Positions 8,405 to 16,427 of a DNA stretch of 64,000 bases are shown in pieces. A program made the position numbers and the translations under genes. The stretch covers positions 124,001 to 188,000 of the forward strand of contig NZ_JAAKDT010000002.1 of NCBI RefSeq assembly GCF_011038785.1. The letters are read 5' to 3'. The notes beneath the pieces are model-generated. The model saw only the letters and a program-made list of their open reading frames with translations, was not told where the DNA came from and ran no database searches. The first letter of the stretch is position 1. Every line of letters begins with the position of its first letter. Source of the DNA: Parabacteroides sp. ZJ-118 (lineage in GTDB: Bacteria; Bacteroidota; Bacteroidia; Bacteroidales; Tannerellaceae).

Positions 8405-9160
8405 ATGAAAAAGTTGATTCTGTTAGTGGCCGCGGCCCTAAGTAGTGTAGTGGTGAATGCCCAGTCTCGTTGGTCGGTTACGCCGGAAGCCGGTCTGACC
8501 GTGAACAAGGAGAATGAGGGGAAAAGTGAGACAACCTTGGGATTCAAGGTCGGTGCCGGAGTATTGTACCAGATAAAGGAGGCGCGAGGAAACAGACCCT
8601 CTTTTGGCCTGAAGTCCGGCTTGTATCTGTTGATGCAAAAGGGAGATCTGCATACCTGGAATGACGGGTACAATTATCATGGCTATCAAAATGAGTTTTA
8701 TCCTGGGGGCTATGGTCAAGCTGTTATGGGCGGTGAGGGAGGCAAGCATACCGTCGGGGTTAGTGCCGGCGAGATGACGCGTTATAACCTGCAATTACCT
8801 GTCATGGCGCATTGGGGATTTAATCTTTGCGATGATGTCCGTTTGAATCTGGCGGTAGGTCCGTATGTGGCGGTTGCGTTAGGGGGTACCGTGTCGGTCT
8901 TTCAGACCTTGGATAATAAGGTAGACTATAGTCATGACTATGATTTCAACCCCTTTAAGGAGAAGAAGCTGGACAATGGCATTACGCTGAAAGGCGCTCC
9001 CCGTTTCGATTGGGGAGGTACGTCCTCGGTGGGTGTCGAGGTGAGACGCGTCTCTTTCCAGATCGGCTATGATTTGGCTTTGGGCAAATACCATAAGGAT
9101 CAGAATGATCTCCGGATCCGTAACCACCAAGTGAGCTTTACGTTCGGATATACGTTCTGA
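8405..9160 (+). CDS. Outer membrane beta-barrel protein (PorT-like / OMP_b-brl family)
   Basis: About 251 residues with signal peptide MKKLILLVAAALSSVVVNAQ. After cleavage the mature protein begins with short beta-rich stretches (RWSVTPEAGLTVNK, LGFKVGAGVLYQI, FGLKSGLYLLMQ) and ends HQVSFTFGYTF, an aromatic-terminated last strand. This is the usual layout of 8-stranded barrel proteins in Bacteroidota. An in-frame ATG three codons earlier (8396) is possible; the one at 8405 gives a cleaner signal peptide. No substrate or partner can be named. The gene faces radC tail to tail with a 16-nt gap. Confidence 0.78.
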   Translation: MKKLILLVAAALSSVVVNAQSRWSVTPEAGLTVNKENEGKSETTLGFKVGAGVLYQIKEARGNRPSFGLKSGLYLLMQKGDLHTWNDGYNYHGYQNEFYPGGYGQAVMGGEGGKHTVGVSAGEMTRYNLQLPVMAHWGFNLCDDVRLNLAVGPYVAVALGGTVSVFQTLDNKVDYSHDYDFNPFKEKKLDNGITLKGAPRFDWGGTSSVGVEVRRVSFQIGYDLALGKYHKDQNDLRIRNHQVSFTFGYTF

Positions 9161-9176
9161 TCCCTTCCGGCGGAGG

Positions 9177-9881
9177 TTAGCGAAGCTTGCCTTCGTCCGC
9201 GTAACTGTAATAGATTCCATCGGCCAAGATTATGTGATCCAATAAGATAAGATCCACGATCTTGGCCGCTTTTTGTACCTGCTCGGTCAGCGTGTCGTCT
9301 TGCCGGCTGGGCCGGATGTTTCCGGAGGGGTGGTTATGGCAGAGGATGAATCCGGTAGCGGTTTCCATCAATGCGGTTTTCAGGATGAGGCGAATGTCGG
9401 CGGCGGAAGAATTGATACCGCCTTGACTGATTTTGCATTTCTTCAGTATCCGGTTGGCCGGATTGGTGAGTATGATCCATAGCTCTTCGTAGGGTAGGTC
9501 TCGCAATTCAGCTTGCAGCGACAGATACGCATCCTTGCTGCTACGTATCTGCTTCGCTTGAAGACCCTCGGAGGCTCCCCGTCGTTTCCCCAACTCCAAG
9601 GCGGCGCATATGGCGACGGCTTTTGCCTCGCCGATTCCCTTGAAGCAGGTCGTAAGCTGCTTGACAGAAAGCTTGGCCAGCTTATTCAGATCGTTGTTTA
9701 CGGAGTGAAGTATCCGTTGAGCGAGTTGTACGGCTGTCTCCTTGTTGTTTCCGGAGCCGATCAGTATGGCGATCAATTCGGCGTCGCTCAACGCGGTAGC
9801 GCCTTTTTGAAGCATTTTCTCGCGGGGCCTGTCTTCTTCGGCCCATTCCTTGATGGAAAGTCTTTTCGTTGTTTCTCTCAT
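9177..9881 (-). CDS. radC: RadC family JAB/MPN domain protein
   Basis: A 234-residue protein with the standard RadC layout: an N-terminal UPF0758 region (IKEWAEEDRPREKMLQKGATALSDAELIAIL is the family start, here given only as a landmark at residues 10-40 in part), a helix-hairpin-helix stretch with GIGEAKA, and a C-terminal JAB/MPN metalloprotease-like domain with the metal motif LCHNHPSG followed by a downstream aspartate (LLDHIILAD). The original link to DNA repair in E. coli was later disputed, so the true role is unclear. It begins only 26 nt past the strong terminator of efp, and no separate promoter is obvious. Confidence 0.93.
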   Translation of the reverse strand: MRETTKRLSIKEWAEEDRPREKMLQKGATALSDAELIAILIGSGNNKETAVQLAQRILHSVNNDLNKLAKLSVKQLTTCFKGIGEAKAVAICAALELGKRRGASEGLQAKQIRSSKDAYLSLQAELRDLPYEELWIILTNPANRILKKCKISQGGINSSAADIRLILKTALMETATGFILCHNHPSGNIRPSRQDDTLTEQVQKAAKIVDLILLDHIILADGIYYSYADEGKLR

Positions 9882-9906
9882 AGTCGGGAATGGTTTAGAT
9901 GAGGTT

Positions 9907-9950
9907 AAAAAACGGTTCCCGCCTGCTTGTCAAGCGGGAACCGTATATTT
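9907..9950 (-). terminator. Strong terminator after efp
   Basis: A perfect 10-bp stem, CGGTTCCCGC (9913-9922) with GCGGGAACCG (9934-9943), is followed on the minus strand by six Ts (complement of 9907-9912). It lies between the efp stop at 9966 and the radC start at 9881. A T-rich flank on the plus side could also let it work the other way. Confidence 0.93.
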
Positions 9951-9965
9951 TTGACAAGAGCGGGA

Positions 9966-10532
9966 TTACTCGCGGATGCGGCCTACGTAAGAGCCATCGG
10001 TCGTATTGATCTCAATGATCTCGCCTTCGTTGATGAACAACGGGACGCGAACCTCCGCGCCCGTCTCTACGGTCGCCGGTTTCAAGGTGTTAGTAGCGGT
10101 GTCGCCTTTAACGCCCGGTTCCGTGTAAGTAACTTTTAACTGAACCTTGACAGGCATGTCGGCGAAAAGAACCGTGTCGGTAGACGCGTCAGAGACAACG
10201 TCCACGATTTCTCCCTCTTTCATGAAATCAACACCGTTGATCAGGTTCTTGTCGATGATCACGTCGTCGAATGTCTCTTGGTTCATGAAATGATAATGAT
10301 CGCCTTCCGTATAAGTGAACTGATACGGGCGACGTTCTACACGTACATCTTCCAGCTTCTCGCCGATGTTGAAGCGACGCTCGATCTGACCGCCTTTTAC
10401 GACATCTTTTAATGTCGTACGCATGATGGTGTTACCTTTACCCGGTTTTACGTGAAGGAAATCGACGCAGAAATAGAGTTTTCCGTCCAAACGGATACAA
10501 GTTCCTTTCTTAATGTCTTGTGAATTGATCAT
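9966..10532 (-). CDS. efp: Elongation factor P
   Basis: A 188-residue EF-P with three beta-barrel domains. It relieves ribosome stalling at polyproline stretches. The tip loop of domain I reads HVKPGKGNT, with K32 at the place of the modified lysine K34 of the E. coli protein. The C-terminal domain shows the family segments DTATNTLKPATVETGAEV and VPLFINEGEIIEINT and ends GSYVGRIRE. The gene has a textbook promoter (TTTG, 20 nt, TACTTTTG) and a strong terminator, so it forms a single-gene unit. The lysine-modifying enzyme is not in the window. Confidence 0.97.
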   Translation of the reverse strand: MINSQDIKKGTCIRLDGKLYFCVDFLHVKPGKGNTIMRTTLKDVVKGGQIERRFNIGEKLEDVRVERRPYQFTYTEGDHYHFMNQETFDDVIIDKNLINGVDFMKEGEIVDVVSDASTDTVLFADMPVKVQLKVTYTEPGVKGDTATNTLKPATVETGAEVRVPLFINEGEIIEINTTDGSYVGRIRE

Positions 10533-10587
10533 ATTTATTTTCTTTATTTATGGATGTTATAGAGTAATCCTTGATAATATTCGCGTG

Positions 10588-10619
10588 CAAAAGTAGTATA
10601 TTCCTGTTAAAGTAGCAAA
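10588..10619 (-). promoter_or_regulatory. Promoter of efp
   Basis: The minus strand holds TTTG (10616-10619), a 20-nt spacer and TACTTTTG (10588-10595), a near-consensus Bacteroidota sigma-ABfr promoter. The start codon is 56 nt downstream. Confidence 0.8.
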
Positions 10620-10697
10620 AAGTTTTGCGTATTTATATGGAAAAATAGTTGCAAATCAATCGAATAACCGGAACCGGGCCTGCGGTCGTAATACCTG

Positions 10698-12044
10698 TCA
10701 AGCCAATGCGGAGGTGATGAACATATAAATCATCATGCCGATAATATCGTTGGTAATGGTGATAAACGGTCCGGTCGCCAAGGCCGGATCTATCTTCAGC
10801 TTATCCAAGGTCATGGGAACCAACGTGCCGAATATGCTGGCGAATATTACGACGGCGAATAGGCTTAAAGATACGGAGGCTGTGATCCCCCGGTCTCCCA
10901 GCATGAAGAAGTTGTAAATGAACACGACCAGGCTGATGATGCTGGCATTGATTAACGAGACTACGGACTCTTTTAGGATTTGCGGTACGATATTCCCCTC
11001 CTTCAAGGTGTTGTTTGCCAAACCCTGTACCACGATAGCGGAAGATTGTATACCCACGTTCCCACCGGTACCACCGATCAGCGGGATAAATAGCGCCATC
11101 TTCGGGTTCGTGGCGAAACTGCTCTCGAAACTACCGAGGATAACGGAGTTGCCCAGCCCTCCGATCATGCCGATCAGCAGCCAAGGCAGGCGGGCGGCGG
11201 TTTGGGTGAATACATTATCCGAGGTCTCCACGTCTTGCGAGATACCGGATGCCAACTGATAATCGCGCTCGTGTTGCTCGCGCACCTCATCCATGACGTC
11301 GTCGATCGTGATACGTCCTACCAGACGTCCGATACTATCGATTACGGGCAAGGCTACCAAATCGTATTTTTCGATGGTCTCCGTAACCTCCTCGATACTG
11401 TCGCTGTCGCGAACGGAGATCGGCTCTTTTTTCATGACGTGCTTGATCTTGGAGACAGATGGGTGGGTGATCAGTTTCTTCAGGGGGAGCACGCCTTTCA
11501 GCCGCTCGTCGTCGTCCACTACATATACATAATAGATCTCGCTCATCTCCTCCGCCTGCTTGCGCATCTCGTCGATACATTTGGGCATACTCCAATTCTC
11601 ATTCACCACGATCATCTCGGTACCCATCAAACCACCGGCGGTGTCCTCGTCGTATTTCAGCAAGTCCACGATGTCGCCGGCCTGCTCTACGTCTTCGATA
11701 TGCGAAAGGATCTCCTCTTGGGTGTCCTCGTCCAACTCACGCATCAGGTCAACGGCGTCATCCGTTTCCATGTTGTCTACGAAACGCTTGGCGATAAGCT
11801 CATTGGGAAGTTCCTTCAATAATTTATGACGGTCTTCCTCATCCAGCTCCATCAAGACATCCGCCGCCTTGTCGCCATCCATCAATAGATAGAGATAAAT
11901 GGCCTCTTGCAAGTTCAGTTCTTGATAAAGCTCGGCTATATCGGCAGGATACAGTTCATGCAGCACCTCCTGTGCCTTCGCGTCATCTTTGGCCTCGATG
12001 ATGCTTTTCAGGTTCTCGATGTAATCTTTCGTCAGTTCGATCAT
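10698..12044 (-). CDS. mgtE: Magnesium transporter MgtE
   Basis: A 448-residue Mg2+ channel of the inner membrane. Residues 1-130 are the acidic MgtE N-domain, rich in Asp/Glu (LMELDEEDRHKLL, METDDAVDLMRELDED). Two CBS domains follow (about 135-255; YVYVVDDDERLKGVLPL and VALPVIDSIGRLVGRIT). A C-terminal membrane part has five helices, including the conserved PLIGGTGGNVGIQSS and ATGPFITITNDIIG segments that line the pore. The acidic N and CBS domains sense cytosolic Mg2+. The gene starts 15 nt past the rsmA stop, so both are likely transcribed together from the rsmA promoter. Confidence 0.95.
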   Translation of the reverse strand: MIELTKDYIENLKSIIEAKDDAKAQEVLHELYPADIAELYQELNLQEAIYLYLLMDGDKAADVLMELDEEDRHKLLKELPNELIAKRFVDNMETDDAVDLMRELDEDTQEEILSHIEDVEQAGDIVDLLKYDEDTAGGLMGTEMIVVNENWSMPKCIDEMRKQAEEMSEIYYVYVVDDDERLKGVLPLKKLITHPSVSKIKHVMKKEPISVRDSDSIEEVTETIEKYDLVALPVIDSIGRLVGRITIDDVMDEVREQHERDYQLASGISQDVETSDNVFTQTAARLPWLLIGMIGGLGNSVILGSFESSFATNPKMALFIPLIGGTGGNVGIQSSAIVVQGLANNTLKEGNIVPQILKESVVSLINASIISLVVFIYNFFMLGDRGITASVSLSLFAVVIFASIFGTLVPMTLDKLKIDPALATGPFITITNDIIGMMIYMFITSALA

Positions 12045-12059
12045 GGGACTCTTATGTTA

Positions 12060-12860
12060 TTATAGGACATCAACAGCCTGCTTCCCCAGGTGCTTTTGGC
12101 TGATCAAGGTCAGTTCTACGAATTGCTCTACGGACAACTGCTCCGGGCGCTTGTCGAATATCGGCAAGGCGTAATCCGGGCAATCACTACCCAATAGAGG
12201 TTTCATGGAATTACGAAGCGTTTTCCTTCGTTGGTTGAATGAGGTCTTTACCACGGTCTTGAATAACCTCTCGTCGCATCCCAGCTCCCCGCGGTCGTTA
12301 CGGGTCATTCTCAATACGGCGCTTTTTACCTTTGGTGGCGGATCGAATACATTCTCGCTGACGGTAAAGAGGTATTCCACGTCGTACCAAGCTTGGAGCA
12401 ATACGCTCAGGATTCCGTACGTCTTGCTGCCGGGACCCGCCGCCAGGCGTTCCGCCACCTCTTTTTGTAACATCCCCGAGCAACAGGGAATCCGATCCTT
12501 ATAATCGAGGACCTTGAAGAATATCTGGCTGGAAATATTATAGGGATAATTACCGATCACGCAAAACGGACCCGGGAATAGTTTCGAGAGATCCAATCTC
12601 AGGAAATCCTCGGCGATGATGCGCCCTTCCAGATCGGGGAAATTCCGGTTCAGGTAACCTACGGATTCCAGGTCCAACTCGACAACGGTCAAATCATGCC
12701 CCGCCTCCAGCAAGAACCGGGTAAGGACTCCCATCCCCGGCCCGATCTCCAAGACCGGCAAGGATTTGAAGGTATCGAGTGTGCCCGCAATACGCTGTGC
12801 TATTTGCAGATCCTTTAGGAAATGTTGTCCTAATGCTTTTTTGGGTTTAACTAATCTCAT
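12060..12860 (-). CDS. rsmA: 16S rRNA (adenine1518/1519-N6) dimethyltransferase
   Basis: A 266-residue SAM-dependent methyltransferase (KsgA/RsmA) that dimethylates the two adjacent adenines in the 3' hairpin of 16S rRNA during small-subunit maturation. The N-terminus KPKKALGQHFLKD is diagnostic. The SAM-binding motif VLEIGPGMGVLT and the catalytic motif GNYPYNIS are both present, and the C-terminal domain carries RRKTLRNSMKPL. Length is normal. It comes first in an operon with mgtE, and a TACTTTTG -7 box lies about 58 nt upstream on the minus strand. Confidence 0.96.
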   Translation of the reverse strand: MRLVKPKKALGQHFLKDLQIAQRIAGTLDTFKSLPVLEIGPGMGVLTRFLLEAGHDLTVVELDLESVGYLNRNFPDLEGRIIAEDFLRLDLSKLFPGPFCVIGNYPYNISSQIFFKVLDYKDRIPCCSGMLQKEVAERLAAGPGSKTYGILSVLLQAWYDVEYLFTVSENVFDPPPKVKSAVLRMTRNDRGELGCDERLFKTVVKTSFNQRRKTLRNSMKPLLGSDCPDYALPIFDKRPEQLSVEQFVELTLISQKHLGKQAVDVL

Positions 12861-12917
12861 CCACTTTTCGGTGTAATGTGTTTGTTTTTAAATATTATGC
12901 TTATCTTCGCGGATGCG

Positions 12918-12925
12918 CAAAAGTA
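12918..12925 (-). promoter_or_regulatory. -7 box for rsmA-mgtE
   Basis: The minus strand reads TACTTTTG, a perfect TAnnTTTG match. The -33 element is weak. The same short gap also carries the start of the divergent flippase-like gene. Confidence 0.55.
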
Positions 12926-12955
12926 CAATAAATAATTTAAAGTTCCCTATGCCTA

Positions 12956-13972
12956 ATGGATTTTAAGAGCATTCTACGTACGTTCCTGAAGATAATTCTA
13001 CCTTTAGCCTTCGGCTGTTTCCTCCTTTGGTTTTTGTATCGGGAAATGGATATCACCGAGATTTGGCGAGTCGTCAAGGAGGGGGTCCGTTACGACATTA
13101 TTTTGGTTTCTTTACTGTTTGGCTTATTCGCCAATATCGTCCGCGGCTTACGGTGGGGATTGCTGATCAATTCCTTGGGCGAGCGTTTCAAGATGAGCAA
13201 CGTGATTTACGCCGTGCTGGGTAATTACGCGGTGAATCTGGTATTGCCCCGTGTCGGTGAGGTTTGGCGTTGTGGCGTGATCACGAAATACGATAAGGTC
13301 TCGTTTACCAAACTTTTAGGTACGCTGTTGATCGACCGTGTGAGCGATACGCTCATGGTCGGTTTGATAACCTTGCTGATATTCATATTCAATATAAGCT
13401 TCTTTACGAGTTTCTTCGCCAAGAACCCGGCTTTGCTCGAAGGGTTCCAATCCATGTTCAATTCGATGTGGATTTATGGGGCGGTGATAATTTTTGTCGT
13501 TGTAATTTGGTTTGTATTCACTTATATGAGTAATTTTACGCTGGTACAGAAAGCCAAAGGCATGTTGAAGAATGTATGGACCGGTATGAAGAGTATCTGG
13601 TACATGGAGCATAAGGTGCGTTTCGTGATAGAGACGTTATTGATTTGGGGGGGGTATTTCTGTTACTTCTATATAACGTTCTATGCGTTCGACTTTACCA
13701 AGGACCTGGGTATCGTGGTCGGGCTGATCACGTTTACGATGAGCAGTATCGGCGTGGCGGTGCCTGTCCAGGGCGGTATCGGGCCGTGGCATTTCATGGT
13801 GATCGCTACCTTGGTTTGTTTCGGCGTGAACGAGAACGACGCCGCGGCGTTCGCCCTGGTCGTCCATACGGTACAGACGGCATGGACGGGATTGTGCGGG
13901 TTGTTCGGCGTGGTGGCTCTGCCGCTTATCAACCGGGAGAGCAAAGAGGCTCCGGTCGTTGTTTCGCGATGA
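12956..13972 (+). CDS. YbhN / UPF0104 family membrane protein (flippase-like domain)
   Basis: A 338-residue polytopic inner membrane protein of the lysylphosphatidylglycerol synthase transmembrane (LPG_synthase_TM, UPF0104) family. About eight hydrophobic segments can be picked out, the first at residues 9-27. The family motif LPRVGEVWR is at about residues 97-105. The C-terminal segment VPVQGGIGPWHFM carries the conserved GG(I/L)G feature. Related proteins flip or transfer lipids, but the substrate here is unknown; it has only the membrane part and no synthase domain. It starts near the divergent rsmA promoter and is followed by pepD after 47 nt. Confidence 0.82.
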   Translation: MDFKSILRTFLKIILPLAFGCFLLWFLYREMDITEIWRVVKEGVRYDIILVSLLFGLFANIVRGLRWGLLINSLGERFKMSNVIYAVLGNYAVNLVLPRVGEVWRCGVITKYDKVSFTKLLGTLLIDRVSDTLMVGLITLLIFIFNISFFTSFFAKNPALLEGFQSMFNSMWIYGAVIIFVVVIWFVFTYMSNFTLVQKAKGMLKNVWTGMKSIWYMEHKVRFVIETLLIWGGYFCYFYITFYAFDFTKDLGIVVGLITFTMSSIGVAVPVQGGIGPWHFMVIATLVCFGVNENDAAAFALVVHTVQTAWTGLCGLFGVVALPLINRESKEAPVVVSR

Positions 13973-14019
13973 ATACAAGGTATGTATTAAATATGAACTG
14001 AACTAAATTATTAACATCT

Positions 14020-15474
14020 ATGTCAGCAGAAATCAAAGATCTATCTCCGAAGCATGTATGGGGTTATTTTTATGACCTTACGCAAATCCCCCGTCCGACC
14101 GGACATATGGAGGCAGTAACCCGTTTTGTGATATCCTTTGGTAAAGGATTGGGATTGGAAACCCTGCAAGATGAGGTGGGTAACGTATTGATCCGTAAGC
14201 CGGCTACGCCCGGAATGGAAGGTCGTAAGACCGTGACGTTGCAGTCTCATCTGGATATGGTTCCTCAAAAGAACGCTTCTGTAAAGCATGATTTCGAGAA
14301 AGATCCGATCGACGCTTATATAGACGGTGATTGGGTGACGGCCCGCGAGACGACTTTGGGGGCGGACAATGGCATGGGCGCCGCGCTGGCGATGGCCGTG
14401 TTGGCGGACGACAGCTTGCGCCACGGGCCGATCGAGGCCTTGTTCACGATCGATGAGGAACAGGGCATGGACGGCGCTTTTGGCTTAAAACCGCGTTTCT
14501 TAACGGGTGATGTTTTATTGAATTGCGATTCCGAGCAGGAAGGGGAGTTGTTCGTAGGTTGCGCGGGTGGCGTCAACGTGAATATCTCTTTCCAGTTCAA
14601 GGAAGATACGTATATCCCGGAAGGCGACGTGGCCGTCAAGGTTAGCTTGGCCGGCTTGAAAGGAGGCCATTCCGGCGTGGATATTCACCTGGGGCGCGCG
14701 AACGCGAATAAATTGATCTTCCGTTTCTTGAAAGAGGCGGTTTGTGATTATGGCGCCCGTTTGTCTTCCGTGGCGGGTGGCTCCTTGCCGAACGCTATCC
14801 CTCGCGAGGCTTCTGCCGTGATAACGATTCCGGGTGATAACGTGGAGTCTCTTTGGGAGCTGGTGGCTGATTACCAAGATCTGTTCCGCACGGAGTATAG
14901 GGGTGTGGAGGATCCGATCGATTTCGTCGCGGAGATGGTTGAATTGCCCTCCACGTTGATCCCGGAGGAGATACAGGATGATTTGATCAACGCGATCGAA
15001 GGTTGCCAGAATGGTGTGATCAGCATGTTGCATGATTTCCCGGGTACGGTTGAGTCCTCTTCCAATTTAGCGATCGTGAAGACATCGGATGGGTTGATTG
15101 AGGTGAAGCTCTTGGTGCGTAGCTCATCCGAGTCTCGCAGGGATTCTGTTTGCTCAAGTCTGGAGAGTGTATTCGCCTTGGCGGGGGCCAAGGTAGAGGA
15201 GTCCGGTCATTACAATGGCTGGCAGCCTAATATTAATTCCCCGATCTTGAATTTGATGCAATCTGCTTACCAGGATTTGTTCGGTAAGGAACCTGAGGTA
15301 AAGGTGATGCATGCCGGGTTGGAATGCGGTATCATCCAAGGCGCCTATCCGGATATGGATATGGTTTCTATCGGGCCGGATTTGGAGCATCCGCACTCAC
15401 CGGACGAGCGAGTGAATATTCATTCCGTACAGAAGACCTGGGAGCTTATCACAGCCACATTGGAGAGAATCTAA
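14020..15474 (+). CDS. pepD: Aminoacyl-histidine dipeptidase (peptidase D, M20 family)
   Basis: A 484-residue cytosolic zinc dipeptidase of the M20C type. Metal-site and catalytic motifs appear in order: LQSHLDMVPQK (His and catalytic Asp), LGADNGMGAALA (bridging Asp), DEEQGMDGAFG (catalytic Glu and metal Glu), NCDSE, and MHAGLECGII and GPDLEHPHSPDE near the C-terminus with the last His ligand. A lid/dimerisation domain sits at about residues 185-390 (KGGHSGVDIHLGRANAN). The family cleaves carnosine-like and many unspecific dipeptides. A long hairpin terminator follows. Confidence 0.95.
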   Translation: MSAEIKDLSPKHVWGYFYDLTQIPRPTGHMEAVTRFVISFGKGLGLETLQDEVGNVLIRKPATPGMEGRKTVTLQSHLDMVPQKNASVKHDFEKDPIDAYIDGDWVTARETTLGADNGMGAALAMAVLADDSLRHGPIEALFTIDEEQGMDGAFGLKPRFLTGDVLLNCDSEQEGELFVGCAGGVNVNISFQFKEDTYIPEGDVAVKVSLAGLKGGHSGVDIHLGRANANKLIFRFLKEAVCDYGARLSSVAGGSLPNAIPREASAVITIPGDNVESLWELVADYQDLFRTEYRGVEDPIDFVAEMVELPSTLIPEEIQDDLINAIEGCQNGVISMLHDFPGTVESSSNLAIVKTSDGLIEVKLLVRSSSESRRDSVCSSLESVFALAGAKVEESGHYNGWQPNINSPILNLMQSAYQDLFGKEPEVKVMHAGLECGIIQGAYPDMDMVSIGPDLEHPHSPDERVNIHSVQKTWELITATLERI

Positions 15475-15504
15475 GGATCTCTCTTCCCTTGATAGATATT
15501 GAAA

Positions 15505-15567
15505 AGCCCTCCAGTCCTGTTCTCGCTAACCAAATGGTTAGAGGAACGAGGGCTGGAGGGTTTGTCT
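15505..15567 (+). terminator. Terminator after pepD
   Basis: CCCTCCAG (15507-15514) pairs with CTGGAGGG (15553-15560), with further imperfect pairing through a long stem to a loop near 15535. A short T-rich stretch follows. It lies 30 nt past the pepD stop. Confidence 0.75.
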
Positions 15568-16126
15568 TGAAAACGGCTGTTATCCTGACTTTTTGCTTGA
15601 TAGAAGGCTTGAATCGTGACAATCCCTTTTCGCTGACATCGCGAAATAGAGGGAAAGGGGAGGTGATAATTGGTCTTTTTCATGGAAAAGTACGGTTTTT
15701 TACGCACGATATGTGGCAAAAGCCCGCGTGTATAGTTGCGTTGGGCAACGCCAATGCCTGCCGTTGGGCATTGTAAACCGCCGCGAATAGGGTTGGAGAT
15801 AGCCGTGAATGGGCATTGTAACCCTGTTAGAACCCAGTCGTAATCCAATGGAATCGCCTGAAAAAGTCAATAGATATGAATTACGATGAATGATTTTCGC
15901 TAGAATGAAAGGTTGTTTTTCGACATTGTCTTGTCAATGAGCGAATTGTCGATTTTTTCTCGCATATTTGCCGATGAGTCGTACGTTAGCCTGGAAAAAT
16001 CGATTCTAGGGAGGTTTAGTTTACAAATTGTCAAAATGTCAAAAGGGAAAGTTTTCAGCAGATGTTAGACCGGGAGAGGAATAACTGTTGATATGCACGT
16101 GCGTACATTAATGTTCACAAAGCTTC
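15568..16126. other. Non-coding stretch upstream of the promoter switch
   Basis: No convincing gene is visible in these 560 bases. A minus-strand open frame of 125 codons (15471-15848) runs through the pepD terminator hairpin and has no family features. The stretch holds a small repeat cluster (15736-15823) and AT-rich DNA. In the orientation seen here the invertible promoter fires leftward into this region, so any transcript made would be untranslated or would run antisense to pepD. Confidence 0.5.
15736..15823. repeat. Short repeat cluster with GGGCATTGTAA words
   Basis: GGGCATTGTAA occurs twice (near 15766 and 15811), and GTTGGGCA also occurs twice. CAATGCC at about 15752 can pair with GGCATTG at about 15767. 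The style resembles the palindrome cluster between pstS and lpxH, but the words differ. Function is unknown. Confidence 0.5.
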
Positions 16127-16165
16127 AAAACGGCGAGCTTAAACCTTCGTTTAAATCTTGCATTT
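16127..16165 (+). repeat. Left 39-bp inverted repeat of the promoter switch
   Basis: This 39-bp sequence is the exact reverse complement of 16307-16345. The two copies bracket 141 bp that carry a promoter. Long perfect repeats around a small promoter segment are the hallmark of site-specific inversion in Bacteroidales surface-gene switches. Confidence 0.93.
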
Positions 16166-16306
16166 GCAAAGGTACGCGTTTCTTTGACACTTGCAACCCT
16201 TATCCATTATTTTTTTACATCCTTATTCGCTTTCTTATCAATACAATAGCCTATCACGTACAAACCCATCGCTTCCTCATACGAATGCTGTTTCGAAAGG
16301 ATAAAA
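16166..16306 (-). promoter_or_regulatory. Invertible promoter segment, OFF for the downstream S-layer gene
   Basis: Within the inverted repeats, the minus strand holds GTTG (TTG at 16194-16196), a 19-nt spacer and TACCTTTG (16167-16174). It thus points away from the S-layer-like gene at 16428. If the segment is flipped between the repeats, the -7 box would lie at about 16298-16305, some 122 nt before the ATG, much as in the second S-layer gene (100 nt). A 24-bp block covering the -7 box (16164-16187) is identical to 34977-35000 upstream of that second gene. The recombinase is not in the window. Confidence 0.88.
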
Positions 16307-16345
16307 AAATGCAAGATTTAAACGAAGGTTTAAGCTCGCCGTTTT
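16307..16345 (-). repeat. Right 39-bp inverted repeat of the promoter switch
   Basis: Exact reverse complement of 16127-16165. In the ON state it would form the first part of the mRNA leader of the S-layer-like gene. Confidence 0.93.
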
Positions 16346-16404
16346 ATACGGTGGATTGAATACCTCCGAATGATGTAATAGCTTGATTATCTTAATAAAC
16401 ACTA

Positions 16405-16424
16405 GTATTAATATTAATTTCAGT
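16405..16424 (+). promoter_or_regulatory. Conserved leader element of the S-layer-like genes
   Basis: The stretch ACTAGTATTAATATTAA just before the ATG at 16428 is nearly repeated before the second paralogue (about 35068-35088). It contains the palindrome TTAATATTAA. It may be a translation enhancer or mRNA-stabilising leader; this is inferred from conservation only. Confidence 0.55.
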
Positions 16425-16427
16425 ATT

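Noticed and set aside
15471-15848. A minus-strand open frame of 125 codons in the gap after pepD
   Set aside because: It crosses the pepD terminator hairpin, has no recognisable family features or start context, and ends inside pepD.
16166-16306. A recombinase gene next to the invertible promoter
   Set aside because: No serine or tyrosine recombinase is encoded near the repeats or elsewhere in the window; the invertase must act in trans.
16383-16427. The earlier ATG of the first S-layer-like gene
   Set aside because: It would add 15 residues before a signal peptide that is identical in the paralogue, which starts at the second ATG.
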